This document shows, one piece after another, positions 1-8,407 of a stretch of 64,000 nt of DNA (position 1 is its first letter; every line of letters starts with the position of its first letter). The stretch lies in the NCBI GenBank assembly GCA_016714785.1, contig JADKCC010000010.1:124001-188000 (forward strand), written 5' to 3'. A program made the translations under genes and the position numbers. A model generated the notes under the pieces. The model saw only the letters and a program-made list of their open reading frames with translations, was not told the origin of the DNA and did not search any database. Source of the DNA: Saprospiraceae bacterium (lineage in GTDB: Bacteria; Bacteroidota; Bacteroidia; Chitinophagales; Saprospiraceae).

Positions 1-78
1 TTAAAATAAAAATGATGCTTGCCGATGCAACCTTTACAAATATCTCTTGTCATTCATATACAAAACAAAATCAACTGA

Positions 79-627
79 TTGGCAACGGTGATCGAAGATA
101 AGATTTTAATACAACAATGCATCGCTGGTAAAAGAGAAGCGCAATACCTGCTTTATAAACAATACAATAAAGCAATGTACAATATTTGCCTTCGTATGGT
201 CAGTGATCAAAATGATGCAGAGGATGTACTCCAAATATCATTTGTTCAAATATTTTCTAAACTTAGTGAGTATCGTTTTGAGTCCACCGTAGGAGCTTGG
301 ATTAAACGAATTGTGGTCAATAATTGTATCAATCATCTTAGAAAAAATATCATCCATTTTGAATCTATAGAAGATAAAGAAGTCATGAGCATAGAAGATG
401 AACCAGCAGAATATAATGTAAGTAGTATAAAAAAAGCCATTGATGAGTTGCCAGAAGGATATAGAGCGATATTTTGTCTATATACAATGGAAGGATATGA
501 TCATAGTGAGATAGCTCAAATTATGAACATATCTGAATCTACATCAAAATCTCAATATAGTAGGGCAAAATCCAAACTTTATCAAATACTCAAAGATAAT
601 GGCAGTATAAATCATATTTATCAATAA
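79..627 (+). CDS. RNA polymerase sigma factor, ECF (sigma-70) family
   Basis: An ECF sigma factor would direct RNA polymerase to a small set of stress or envelope promoters. The 182-residue length fits the family. Region 2 (about residues 25-95) carries the DAEDVLQISF core-binding signature, and region 4 (about 125-175) carries the helix-turn-helix signature, with ELPEGYRAIF and HSEIAQIMNISESTSKSQ. A stop codon lies directly before codon 79, so the start must be TTG at 79 or GTG at 88; no ATG is available. The next gene starts 6 bases after the stop and encodes a single-pass membrane protein. This suggests a sigma/anti-sigma pair followed by a target gene. The regulated promoters cannot be read from the window. 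Confidence 0.93.
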   Translation: MATVIEDKILIQQCIAGKREAQYLLYKQYNKAMYNICLRMVSDQNDAEDVLQISFVQIFSKLSEYRFESTVGAWIKRIVVNNCINHLRKNIIHFESIEDKEVMSIEDEPAEYNVSSIKKAIDELPEGYRAIFCLYTMEGYDHSEIAQIMNISESTSKSQYSRAKSKLYQILKDNGSINHIYQ

Positions 628-633
628 AATACA

Positions 634-1161
634 ATGAGCAATAATTTAGAAGATTTTATAAAGGCTAATAGAGTCCAATTTGATGACCAAAGACCAGACA
701 GAAGTATATGGTTAGAAATAGAACGCAATCTGGATAAAGAAACAAAAAGTGAAAGGATATTTAAAATTAGTTTCTTAAAAATAGCAGCAAGCGTCATTTT
801 TATTCTCAGTTTAGGAGTACTTATTGGTATCAATATGGCTCCCAAAAATGAACTTAATTATGCTATTTCTCCAGAAATGAAACAGTATAAAGAGACCGAA
901 AATTATTATCGCACGCAAGTAAACTTGAAACTTAATGAACTCAAAGATCCTTTAACTAAAAGTAATGTAGAAAAAGACCTCAAGCAACTAGATGAAATAT
1001 ATCTTCAACTCAAATCTGAAATGATGAATAGTGAATATACCAATAGTGAAATGATGATTGATGCTATGATAAAAAACCATAAAACAAAAGTAGAAATCCT
1101 TGAAAGTATATTAAATAAACAAAACCAAATACATAATGAAACAGAAATCATTTCTTTATAA
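634..1161 (+). CDS. putative anti-sigma factor, single-pass membrane protein
   Basis: This 175-residue protein has a short polar N-terminus (about 1-46), one hydrophobic segment at about 47-68, and a charged, probably coiled-coil C-terminal region rich in Lys, Glu, Asn and Leu. That topology places the N-terminus in the cytoplasm and the helical part in the periplasm. Its position 6 bases after an ECF sigma gene is what suggests an anti-sigma role. I do not see a zinc-type anti-sigma motif (HxxxCxxC), so the assignment is by context and topology only. Its 3' end overlaps the next gene by 26 bases, which suggests translational coupling. Confidence 0.6.
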   Translation: MSNNLEDFIKANRVQFDDQRPDRSIWLEIERNLDKETKSERIFKISFLKIAASVIFILSLGVLIGINMAPKNELNYAISPEMKQYKETENYYRTQVNLKLNELKDPLTKSNVEKDLKQLDEIYLQLKSEMMNSEYTNSEMMIDAMIKNHKTKVEILESILNKQNQIHNETEIISL

Positions 1162-2275
1162 TATCTCTTTGTTGCTTTTTGCGACATTGATAAGTTTTGA
1201 CTTATCTGCTACAGATTTGAGAATAAGTTTAGATCATGAGCTCAAAAAGTCTTATAGCAAAGAGTATCCTATAGATCAAAGTGGTACCGTAGAACTTAGC
1301 AATAGGTATGGTAAAATAGATATTAAAACTTGGAACAAACCATCAGTAAAAGTAGATGTCATTGTCATAGTAAAAGCATCTAATAAAAGCAATGCTGAAG
1401 ATAAAATGCAGGAGATTGGCATCACAATAAACAAAGTTGGTAACAATGTGGTAGCAGTTACCGACATCAATTCGTCCAATCAATCTTGGTGGAGCTCATG
1501 GTGGAATGCTTCAGGAAATATTAAGATTGAGATCAATTATACGGTGTATATGCCTTCGGATCAAAAGTCTATTATAGAAAACAAGTATGGAAATATACAT
1601 TTACCAGACTTGAATGCAAAAACATCTATCAATTTGAAGTATGGCAATCTACAGGCTCAGAATATTGATGGTGATCTTTTAATGGACCTTTCGTATGGCA
1701 AAGCTACCTTAAGTAATGTTAAAAACCTTACTGCTTCATTGGCATACTCAGACCTAAGATGTACATCTAGCGGAACTACCACTATATTAAATACTAAATA
1801 TTCAAAAGTCTATATCGACAATGCTAAAACCCTTACGGCTACAAGCAAATACGATAATTATAAAATAACCAATGCGACCACCATCACCATGACAGGAGCA
1901 TACAATGACATCACCTTAGGTACATTGGGAAGTGGAACCTTTACATTAAAATATACTGGTATGGAGATAAATTCACTTGGGAGTGCATTAACTGCTGATG
2001 TAAGCTATGGAAGCATGACCATCCAAAATTTAAAAACAAGTTTTAAAAAAATGGTCGTAAATACATCTTATGCACCGATCAAAGTTTATGGTACAGTCCC
2101 TTGTAAAATAGATGTAAGTGGCAAGTATTTTGATGCGCAATTAGGAGCTGATTTTGTAGCAAATAATAAAGTAGTAGAAGGAAGTTCAAAAGTGATACAA
2201 GGATACAAAGGAAGTGATCGAACCGGCGCTTATGTCACCATCACAAGTAAATATGGGGATGTAGTGATAAAATAG
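1136..2275 (+). CDS. secreted DUF4097-like (adhesin-type beta-helix) protein
   Basis: The protein is 379 residues with an N-terminal signal peptide (about 1-25). The rest is a repetitive series of short beta strands with recurring motifs such as YGKIDIKTW, KYGNIHLPDL, YGNLQAQNI and SYGSMTIQNL. This is the pattern of the DUF4097/DUF4098 putative-adhesin domain, a right-handed beta-helix of unknown function. The protein is probably periplasmic or surface-exposed. The gene starts inside the preceding membrane-protein gene (26-base overlap) and ends before a strong hairpin terminator, so the three genes form one transcription unit. Comparable sigma, anti-sigma and DUF4097 groupings are common in Bacteroidota. 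The molecular function is unknown. Confidence 0.75.
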   Translation: MKQKSFLYNISLLLFATLISFDLSATDLRISLDHELKKSYSKEYPIDQSGTVELSNRYGKIDIKTWNKPSVKVDVIVIVKASNKSNAEDKMQEIGITINKVGNNVVAVTDINSSNQSWWSSWWNASGNIKIEINYTVYMPSDQKSIIENKYGNIHLPDLNAKTSINLKYGNLQAQNIDGDLLMDLSYGKATLSNVKNLTASLAYSDLRCTSSGTTTILNTKYSKVYIDNAKTLTATSKYDNYKITNATTITMTGAYNDITLGTLGSGTFTLKYTGMEINSLGSALTADVSYGSMTIQNLKTSFKKMVVNTSYAPIKVYGTVPCKIDVSGKYFDAQLGADFVANNKVVEGSSKVIQGYKGSDRTGAYVTITSKYGDVVIK

Positions 2276-2300
2276 GTAATTATGTAGATCAGAAAAATAA

Positions 2301-2330
2301 AAGGGTCAACACTTCACTGCGTTGACCCTT
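2301..2330. terminator. bidirectional intrinsic terminator
   Basis: A perfect 10-bp inverted repeat (AAGGGTCAAC / GTTGACCCTT) encloses a 10-base loop, with A-rich sequence before it and T-rich sequence after it. It lies between the convergent DUF4097-like gene and the small barrel gene and can serve both. Confidence 0.85.
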
Positions 2331-2371
2331 TTATATTCTTATTTGTCAAGGAAGCAATGCAACCTTGTAAA

Positions 2372-2857
2372 TTAGTTAAGCGTGTATCTTACTGCTAATG
2401 CGCCATAACCACCACTAAATCCATTTCCATAGCCATTGATGAAGAATGTAGGAATCCAGTCAGCACTCAAGTTTACAGGATAATCACTAAATTTATAATC
2501 TAACCCTAATACTCCTGATATACCAATAGATGTAGTACTGCCTGGATCAATAAAATTCGACTCCCAAGACCAGAAATACACATTTGCACCAGCTCCATAG
2601 TACCATTTCAGACCATCTACTGATGCAATTTCATTATGATGCTGGTAATAAGCGCCTACATTAAACCATGAATACCCTGAATAACTTCTAAATCCAGCAA
2701 CGCCTTCAAATGCACCTTTTTCAGAAATGAACGTTTTGTAAGATACTGATAAAGGCGATCCTAATCTAAGCCCTACTGCTGATTTATAATCCTGAGCCTG
2801 ACTTACAGATGTTACAAACAACAATGCAATCACTAAAGTAAAAAATCTTGTCTTCAT
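2372..2857 (-). CDS. small outer-membrane beta-barrel protein, unknown function
   Basis: This 161-residue protein has a clear signal peptide (about 1-21, ending VSQAQ). Alternating aromatic/hydrophobic and polar residues follow, with an aromatic C-terminal strand ending VRYTLN, as expected for an 8-stranded outer-membrane barrel. I recognise no specific family. It stands alone, between a terminator shared with the DUF4097-like operon and the atpDC operon. Its start is followed by a typical hydrophobic signal core, so the ATG at 2857 is favoured. The function is not predictable from sequence alone. Confidence 0.65.
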   Translation of the reverse strand: MKTRFFTLVIALLFVTSVSQAQDYKSAVGLRLGSPLSVSYKTFISEKGAFEGVAGFRSYSGYSWFNVGAYYQHHNEIASVDGLKWYYGAGANVYFWSWESNFIDPGSTTSIGISGVLGLDYKFSDYPVNLSADWIPTFFINGYGNGFSGGYGALAVRYTLN

Positions 2858-2953
2858 GATATTTTAATTTTTTGGTTAATAAATAATAAATTCGTTGCAA
2901 ATATATAGTTAAAGTTCATATATAAAAAATATTTTTCATTTTTTTTAAATAAA

Positions 2954-2989
2954 AAAAGCCTGAAACTAAATGAATAGCTTCAGGCTTTT
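2954..2989 (-). terminator. intrinsic terminator of the atpDC operon
   Basis: An 11-bp perfect inverted repeat (AAAAGCCTGAA / TTCAGGCTTTT) with a 14-base loop lies just downstream of atpC. A T-run follows on the minus strand. Confidence 0.8.
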
Positions 2990-3011
2990 ATAAAATTTTA
3001 AAATGTTGGTA

Positions 3012-3257
3012 TTACTTTACTCCTTGGACTAAAAGAGATACTTCATTTTTTAGCACTTCTATAAACCCTTTTTTAATGGCAAATACTTTTTTCTCTCCTT
3101 TGTCATCCAATACTCTAATCTCTCCTGTGCCAAGTGCAGCAACTATAGGTGCGTGATTGTTAAGGATCTCAAACGATCCATTTATACCAGGAACTTTGAC
3201 CGATGTCACTTTCCCATTATAAATTTCTTTTTCAGGCGTCAAAACAATTAGATTCAT
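3012..3257 (-). CDS. atpC: ATP synthase F1 epsilon subunit
   Basis: This is the epsilon subunit of the F1 sector, which sits on the gamma stalk and couples rotation to the catalytic hexamer. The 81 residues match the N-terminal beta-sandwich domain (LTPEKEIYNGKVTSVKVPG, then NHAPIVAALGTGEIRV). The C-terminal two-helix regulatory domain found in E. coli epsilon (about 139 residues) is absent. Short epsilon subunits are usual in Bacteroidota, so this is not a truncation. The gene follows atpD after about 30 bases and ends before a hairpin terminator. The remaining atp genes are not in this window, so the operon is split here, as is common in the phylum. Confidence 0.95.
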   Translation of the reverse strand: MNLIVLTPEKEIYNGKVTSVKVPGINGSFEILNNHAPIVAALGTGEIRVLDDKGEKKVFAIKKGFIEVLKNEVSLLVQGVK

Positions 3258-3287
3258 AAAAGCGATATCTTGGATTAAAGTATTAAA

Positions 3288-3923
3288 TTATTGTGCGTTT
3301 GCTGCTGCTTCTGCAAGCATTTTTTCTCCTGCTGTGATCACATCTTCTATCTTTCCTTTAAGGTTGAAGGCAGCTTCAGGATATTTGTCCAATTCGCCAT
3401 CTATGATCATATTGAATCCTTTTATAGTATCTTCTATTGGCACTAATACACCAGGGATACCTGTAAATTGTTCTGCAACGTGGAAAGGCTGAGATAAGAA
3501 TCTCTGTACTTTTCTAGCACGGAATACCACCATTTTATCTTCTTCTGAAAGCTCTTCCATACCAAGGATAGCGATGATATCTTGCAATTCAGTATATCTC
3601 TGAAGGATCAATTTCACTCTTTGAGCACAGTCATAATGCTCATCACCTATGATAGATGGGTCCAAAATTCTAGAGGTAGAGTCCAATGGATCTACTGCCG
3701 GATAAATACCTAGTGAAGCGATTTTTCTATTCAATACCGTGGTGGCATCTAAGTGTGCAAAAGTCGTTGCTGGTGCTGGGTCTGTCAAGTCATCTGCAGG
3801 TACATATACGGCCTGTACTGATGTGATAGATCCTCTTTTGGTAGAAGTGATACGCTCCTGCATCAAACCCATCTCAGTAGCTAAAGTAGGCTGATAACCT
3901 ACCGCTGAAGGCATACGACCCAA
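3288..3923 (-). CDS. atpD: ATP synthase F1 beta subunit, C-terminal part (frame-disrupted)
   Basis: This is the C-terminal part of the beta subunit. It contains GRMPSAVGYQPTLATEMG, the catalytic-site region DLTDPAPATTFAHLDATTVL, and the C-terminal helical bundle ending in an Ala-rich tail. It belongs with the N-terminal part at 3899-4699. Homology in this frame continues upstream to about 3961 (FRFTQAGSEVSALL), without a start codon. The ATG used here is therefore an internal methionine and not a real start. The two parts together lack about 31-33 residues found in every beta subunit. See the entry for the N-terminal part. Confidence 0.9.
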   Translation of the reverse strand: MGRMPSAVGYQPTLATEMGLMQERITSTKRGSITSVQAVYVPADDLTDPAPATTFAHLDATTVLNRKIASLGIYPAVDPLDSTSRILDPSIIGDEHYDCAQRVKLILQRYTELQDIIAILGMEELSEEDKMVVFRARKVQRFLSQPFHVAEQFTGIPGVLVPIEDTIKGFNMIIDGELDKYPEAAFNLKGKIEDVITAGEKMLAEAAANAQ

Positions 3924-4699
3924 AAGTGCTGATACTTCTGAACCAGCCTGTGTAAACCTAAACCCGGTGGCTCATTCATCTGTCCAAATACGAAGGTAGC
4001 TTTGGATTCTTTCAATTTTTCTTTGCTTACTTTGCTAAGGTCCCAACCACCTGCTTCCATAGAATGTAAGAAATCTTCACCATAGCTGATGATGTTTGAC
4101 TCAAGCATCTCTCTCATCAAGTCATTACCTTCTCTCGTACGCTCACCAACACCTGCGAATACGGAAATACCATCATAACCTTTTGCAATGTTGTTAATCA
4201 ATTCCTGAATCAATACAGTTTTACCCACACCTGCACCACCGAAAAGACCGATTTTTCCACCTTTAGAGTATGGCTCGATAAGGTCGATTACTTTGATACC
4301 TGTGTATAATACTTCAGTATCAGTCGAAAGATCTTCAAATCTAGGTGGTTTATTATGAATAGATCTAGTAACAGTTCTGTCTAATGCACCGAGGCCGTCA
4401 ATAGGCTCACCTACTACATTGAAAACTCTACCTTTGATCTGATCTCCAACAGGCATTGTGATTTGAGTACCCAAATCTTCAACATCCATCCCTCTTGTAA
4501 GACCATCTGTAGAGTCCATAGATACTGCTCTTACGCTGTCTTCTCCCAAATGCTGTTGCACTTCAAGGATTAAGATTTCTCCATTTTGTCTTTTTACAGA
4601 CAAGGCATTTAGGATTTCAGGTAATTTGCTGTTTTCGCCGGCAAAACTAACGTCCACAACAGGTCCGATGATTTGTTTGATGTGCCCAATATTAGCCAT
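3899..4699 (-). CDS. atpD: ATP synthase F1 beta subunit, N-terminal part (frame-disrupted)
   Basis: This is the catalytic beta subunit of F1 ATP synthase. The N-terminal barrel is followed by the nucleotide-binding domain with the P-loop GGAGVGKT at residues 154-161, the catalytic GERTREG segment, and FGQMNEPPG at about 238-246. After NEPPG the reading frame changes: the last 20 residues are a shifted reading of FTQAGSEVSALLGRM. Between NEPPG and FRFTQAG the usual stretch (roughly ARARV...FFIDNI), which contains the Walker B aspartate, is missing. The break is therefore a deletion of about 95 bases at about 3961, not a simple frameshift. The gene is normally essential and about 500 residues long, so an assembly error is likelier than a real mutant. 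Confidence 0.92.
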   Translation of the reverse strand: MANIGHIKQIIGPVVDVSFAGENSKLPEILNALSVKRQNGEILILEVQQHLGEDSVRAVSMDSTDGLTRGMDVEDLGTQITMPVGDQIKGRVFNVVGEPIDGLGALDRTVTRSIHNKPPRFEDLSTDTEVLYTGIKVIDLIEPYSKGGKIGLFGGAGVGKTVLIQELINNIAKGYDGISVFAGVGERTREGNDLMREMLESNIISYGEDFLHSMEAGGWDLSKVSKEKLKESKATFVFGQMNEPPGLGLHRLVQKYQHFWVVCLQR

Positions 4700-4749
4700 A
4701 ATATGATGTGTGTTTTAAATGAATTTTTGCTATATTTTGAAAATCGCCA

Positions 4750-4757
4750 CAAAGATA
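4750..4757 (-). promoter_or_regulatory. putative -7 promoter element of atpDC
   Basis: TATCTTTG on the minus strand matches the Bacteroidota housekeeping -7 consensus TAnnTTTG, about 50 bases before the atpD start. A clear -33 TTTG was not found. Confidence 0.45.
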
Positions 4758-4954
4758 CGTTTAATTCTTTTATTGTGAATATTTTATACATTTTTTAGAT
4801 ATCTTTTTTTCTGCATTAAAAAATATGCAACCATATTAAATTAGGTAATAGAGCGGATATTTGAATTTTAATATTACTTCTATTAAGTATTTTCATGCAC
4901 TTAACTAATCAATTATTCACTTGGTTGCATAAATATTTTCATAAAAACAAATAT

Positions 4955-6361
4955 TCATAAGGGTTTGCCCTTTGGCCTTGGACGATAAAAGACTTTATGA
5001 ATTACTTGACCGAATGCCAAACCTAAAATCGAAGCTATAAGTCCTGGTAGTAGTGGATTGATTTCAGTCAATGGAAATATTCTGAATATAGCATATACAA
5101 TGCTTCCAAAAACCATAGCAATAGCAGCACCTAACTGATCAGTATGTTTAAAAAATAACACTGCTACAAATGGCACAAAGATGCTAACCAATCCAATTAC
5201 ACTAGCTTCGCTTACTAATGCAAAGATGTTTTGACTTCCCAAAGCTATTACAAAAGCTATCAAGCCAATGGTAATAACAGATAACCTAGTAATCAGTAGA
5301 AATCGAGTATCATTAATATTGGATTTATACAATGGTTTGATAATATTTTCAGAAAGTAAGCTTGCCGGCGCTAAGAGTGCACCACTGCATGTACTCATAA
5401 TAGCACTCAAAAGTGATCCGAAAAATAATACTTGCAACCATATAGGCATATTTTGCAATACCATTTGTGGTAGAACTAACTGTAAGTCGCCTGAAAGTAA
5501 TTCTGGATCCATAACCTGAATTGCCAAGATTAAATATAAAGGTATCAAAGCAAAAATCAGATATAATAGTGCCCCCAAAATCGTGGAATAGTAGGCTGCA
5601 TCTTCACTCCTGGCAGAATTTACTCTCTGGAATATATCCTGCGAAGCAATACTTCCAAAACCTAAAACCATCCAAGCAGCCATCCAATTGAGCCAATCCG
5701 TGGTATTAGGTTCTGGTAAAAGTTGTAGCTGTTCAGTGGTAAGACTTTGAAAAACTTTATCAGAACCACCTACCTGATTGGTAATATACCAAGCTATAGC
5801 TACTAAGCCAACCACTATCAATATACTTTGTATGAAATCTGTAATAGAGACGGCCCACATGCCTCCAGTAAATGTATAAATGATTACAATTGACACACAA
5901 AGCATCATGCTGAAAGTTAGACTGAATCCTGCAAGAATATGGACAATCAATCCCAAAGCCACAATTTGTGCTGCAGCATAACCAACAAAACTCAAAATCA
6001 TCAATACTGCACTTAACATTTCTACTTTATGCCCATAATGTTTCCTAAATAGATCGCTGATTGTAAATATATTTAGCCTATATAATCTACGAGTAAAGAA
6101 AAATCCAACTAACAACAAGCAAAGTACGCCGCCTAAGGGGTCTTCAATGATGCCCAATAATCCATGTTGAGCAAATTGCGCACTTGCCCCGAATATAGTT
6201 TCGCTTCCAAACCATAGTGCAAAAAGTGCTGCAGTATTGATAGCAGGGTGCAAATTTCGTCCTGCATTTATAAAATCACCACTATTCTTTACTTTGCTAG
6301 AACTGTAAAAACCTATTGCTAAGGTTCCAAAAAAGTAAAGCAAAACTGAAAATATTAACAT
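4955..6361 (-). CDS. sodium:solute symporter (SSS family)
   Basis: A 468-residue integral membrane protein with about 13 hydrophobic segments. Its N-terminus has the SSS pattern: a first helix, then KNSGDFINAGRNLHPAINTAALFALWFGSETIFGA. The conserved region FTGGMWAVSITDFIQSILIVVGL matches the family signature around helix 5. It would import a solute with Na+ across the inner membrane. The substrate cannot be read; the family covers sugars, proline, carboxylates and others. It lies 21 bases downstream of alaA in the same direction, so the two are probably co-transcribed, which gives a weak hint towards an amino- or keto-acid substrate. Confidence 0.85.
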   Translation of the reverse strand: MLIFSVLLYFFGTLAIGFYSSSKVKNSGDFINAGRNLHPAINTAALFALWFGSETIFGASAQFAQHGLLGIIEDPLGGVLCLLLVGFFFTRRLYRLNIFTISDLFRKHYGHKVEMLSAVLMILSFVGYAAAQIVALGLIVHILAGFSLTFSMMLCVSIVIIYTFTGGMWAVSITDFIQSILIVVGLVAIAWYITNQVGGSDKVFQSLTTEQLQLLPEPNTTDWLNWMAAWMVLGFGSIASQDIFQRVNSARSEDAAYYSTILGALLYLIFALIPLYLILAIQVMDPELLSGDLQLVLPQMVLQNMPIWLQVLFFGSLLSAIMSTCSGALLAPASLLSENIIKPLYKSNINDTRFLLITRLSVITIGLIAFVIALGSQNIFALVSEASVIGLVSIFVPFVAVLFFKHTDQLGAAIAMVFGSIVYAIFRIFPLTEINPLLPGLIASILGLAFGQVIHKVFYRPRPKGKPL

Positions 6362-6382
6362 CTCTACAAATATAATAGACTA

Positions 6383-7624
6383 TCAAACAGGCATCAAATT
6401 ATTGCTATGCAAACTATGCAAAAGATATTCATGTATCAGATTTCCTGCGCGTTGTAATTCATCTATCTGTGGCAAAAACACAACTCTAAAATGTGCCTTA
6501 TCTGAATGATTGAATCCTGAACCAGGTACTATAAGCACATGCTTGTCATCAAGTAAACGATAAGCAAACTCATTATCATCATCAAAATTAAATTTAGTTA
6601 GGTCTAATTTTGGAAAAAGATATAATGCACCTTTGGGTTTGACACATGATATTCCCGGGATATCTATTATCATTGAGTATATAAGATCTCTTTGTTTGGT
6701 TAATCGCCCTTCTGGAGCTACTAAATCATTGATACTCTGATAACCACCCAGAGCTGTCTGTATGGCATATTGTGTAGGTACGTTGGCACAAAGTCTCATA
6801 CTTGCTAAAAGATTCAGACCTTCTACAAGAGATTTCGCCTTGTGAACAGGTCCACTTAATACCATCCATCCGCCTCGGAAACCAGCAGCTCGATAGTTTT
6901 TGGACAATCCTCCATAAGTAAATATCAGCACATCATCAGCCATAGCTGCTATAGGATGATGTACATTGCCGTCATATAATATTTTATCATATATTTCGTC
7001 TGAAAAAATAATCAATTGATGCTCTTGTGCCAGTTTTAAAATTGATTGCAAGATGTCTTTGGTATAGACCGCACCTGTAGGATTATTTGGATTGATTAGT
7101 ACTATCCCTTTGGTTTTGTGTGTGATCTTAGATTTAATGTCTTCTATGCTTGGATTCCAATCTGAATCTTCGTCGCACAAATAATGTACAGGTTTACCTT
7201 CAGACAATGCCACGGCAGTAGTCCAAAGCGGATAATCTGGTGATGGAACCAAAATTTCATCACCGGCATTGAGTAAGGCTTGCATACTTAGGATGATGAG
7301 TTCGCTGACACCATTTCCCACATAAATATCATCTATTGTCACACCATGTACACCTTGTTGTTGTGTATTGTTCATGATAGCTTTTCTAGCGGAAAAAATA
7401 CCTAAATGGTGGGAATATCCTTGCGCATTTCTGATATTCAACATCATATCGTGGATAATCTCATCTGGCACATCAAATCCAAAGGGAGCAGGATTGCCAA
7501 TATTGAGATTGATAATTTTTTGACCTGTGGCTTCTATTTGTTGTGCTTTGTCAAAAATAGGTCCACGGATGGCATAGCTAAGGTTATTTAGTCTTTCGCT
7601 TTTTTTAAAAGGAGATTCTGACAT
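6383..7624 (-). CDS. alaA: alanine aminotransferase AlaA-like (fold type I PLP enzyme)
   Basis: This PLP-dependent aminotransferase converts pyruvate and glutamate to alanine and 2-oxoglutarate in the cytoplasm. The 413 residues can be aligned with E. coli AlaA along almost the full length. Shared blocks include LNIGNPAPFGF, YIGNGVSELI-like at about 101-111, VPSPDYPLWTTAV, INPNNPTGAVY, SDEIYDKILYDG and SMRLCANVPTQYAIQTALGG. The PLP lysine is K242 in GGLSKNYRAAGFRGGW. The start gives a typical N-terminus (KKSERLNNLSYAIRGP). A TAnnTTTG element lies about 20 bases upstream, and a symporter follows 21 bases downstream. Other aminotransferase activities are possible, but the AlaA resemblance is unusually close. 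Confidence 0.9.
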   Translation of the reverse strand: MSESPFKKSERLNNLSYAIRGPIFDKAQQIEATGQKIINLNIGNPAPFGFDVPDEIIHDMMLNIRNAQGYSHHLGIFSARKAIMNNTQQQGVHGVTIDDIYVGNGVSELIILSMQALLNAGDEILVPSPDYPLWTTAVALSEGKPVHYLCDEDSDWNPSIEDIKSKITHKTKGIVLINPNNPTGAVYTKDILQSILKLAQEHQLIIFSDEIYDKILYDGNVHHPIAAMADDVLIFTYGGLSKNYRAAGFRGGWMVLSGPVHKAKSLVEGLNLLASMRLCANVPTQYAIQTALGGYQSINDLVAPEGRLTKQRDLIYSMIIDIPGISCVKPKGALYLFPKLDLTKFNFDDDNEFAYRLLDDKHVLIVPGSGFNHSDKAHFRVVFLPQIDELQRAGNLIHEYLLHSLHSNNLMPV

Positions 7625-7641
7625 ATATTTAAATTAAACTA

Positions 7642-7649
7642 CAAAAATA
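7642..7649 (-). promoter_or_regulatory. putative -7 promoter element of alaA
   Basis: TATTTTTG on the minus strand fits TAnnTTTG and lies 18-25 bases upstream of the alaA start. This suggests that alaA-symporter is transcribed separately from ruvC. Confidence 0.45.
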
Positions 7650-7703
7650 GTGAATATTTCGGAATGTAAAAATTTACAAAAAATGGTTAAGTATTCACAT
7701 TAG

Positions 7704-8282
7704 CTACCCTTTTACCTTGTCAGGATTATCTTTGATAAATGATGCCCAACCACTGTGTTTCTTTTGACCGCCGAGAATACTACCTGTCTGGTTGTAGTGA
7801 CATACAGCTACGCCGAGGGCATCTGTGGCGTCAAGATGTTTGGATGAAATTTTGATTTTTAAAATGCTTTCTAACATAGCAGCTACTTGTTCTTTGGATG
7901 CATTTCCATTGCCAGTGATGGATTGTTTAATTTTCTTGGGTGCATATTCTTGTATTTCCAATCCCATCGTCATAGCAGCAGCCATTGCTACACCTTGTGC
8001 ACGACCAAGTTTTAGCATGGATTGTACATTTTTACCATAAAATGGTGCTTCTATAGCTAGCTGTTTTGGCAGGTATGTTTCTATAATCTCTTGCAGTTGT
8101 AGGAATATTTCCTTTAACTTTTCATGATGATCTTCGTACTTCTCAAGGTGAAATACACCAAAACTCAATACTTTCAGGTTTTTACCATCTACTTCCAACA
8201 CGGCATACCCTAAGATATTGGTACCAGGATCTACACCGAGTATCTTGTAAGATGGACTAATCTTAGTTTTAGTTATGCTCAT
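7704..8282 (-). CDS. ruvC: crossover junction endodeoxyribonuclease RuvC
   Basis: RuvC resolves Holliday junctions by symmetrical cleavage together with RuvAB. The 192 residues show the RNase H-like catalytic pattern: GVDPGTNILGYAV with the first Asp at about residue 17, AIEAPFYGKNVQSMLKLGRAQGV with the catalytic Glu, and HLDATDALGVAVCH with the final Asp pair near 148-151. The length is normal with a short C-terminal extension. It reads separately from alaA (79-base gap) and diverges from the DtxR-type regulator at 8408. The other ruv genes are not nearby. Confidence 0.95.
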   Translation of the reverse strand: MSITKTKISPSYKILGVDPGTNILGYAVLEVDGKNLKVLSFGVFHLEKYEDHHEKLKEIFLQLQEIIETYLPKQLAIEAPFYGKNVQSMLKLGRAQGVAMAAAMTMGLEIQEYAPKKIKQSITGNGNASKEQVAAMLESILKIKISSKHLDATDALGVAVCHYNQTGSILGGQKKHSGWASFIKDNPDKVKG

Positions 8283-8383
8283 TTACACAATAAATATAAT
8301 AATTGGGACAAAGATGATCAAAATAACAGAAATACATCAATAAATAATATGATTGATTTTTAGAGTAATCTAAATTTCGTCTT

Positions 8384-8391
8384 TATATTTG
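8384..8391 (+). promoter_or_regulatory. putative -7 promoter element of the DtxR-type regulator
   Basis: TATATTTG matches TAnnTTTG and lies 16 bases before the ATG at 8408. The untranslated leader would be very short. Confidence 0.45.
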
Positions 8392-8407
8392 CAAAAAAAT
8401 ATAAATC

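Noticed and set aside
3012..3257. Truncated atpC
   Set aside because: The missing C-terminal helical domain is usual in Bacteroidota epsilon subunits.
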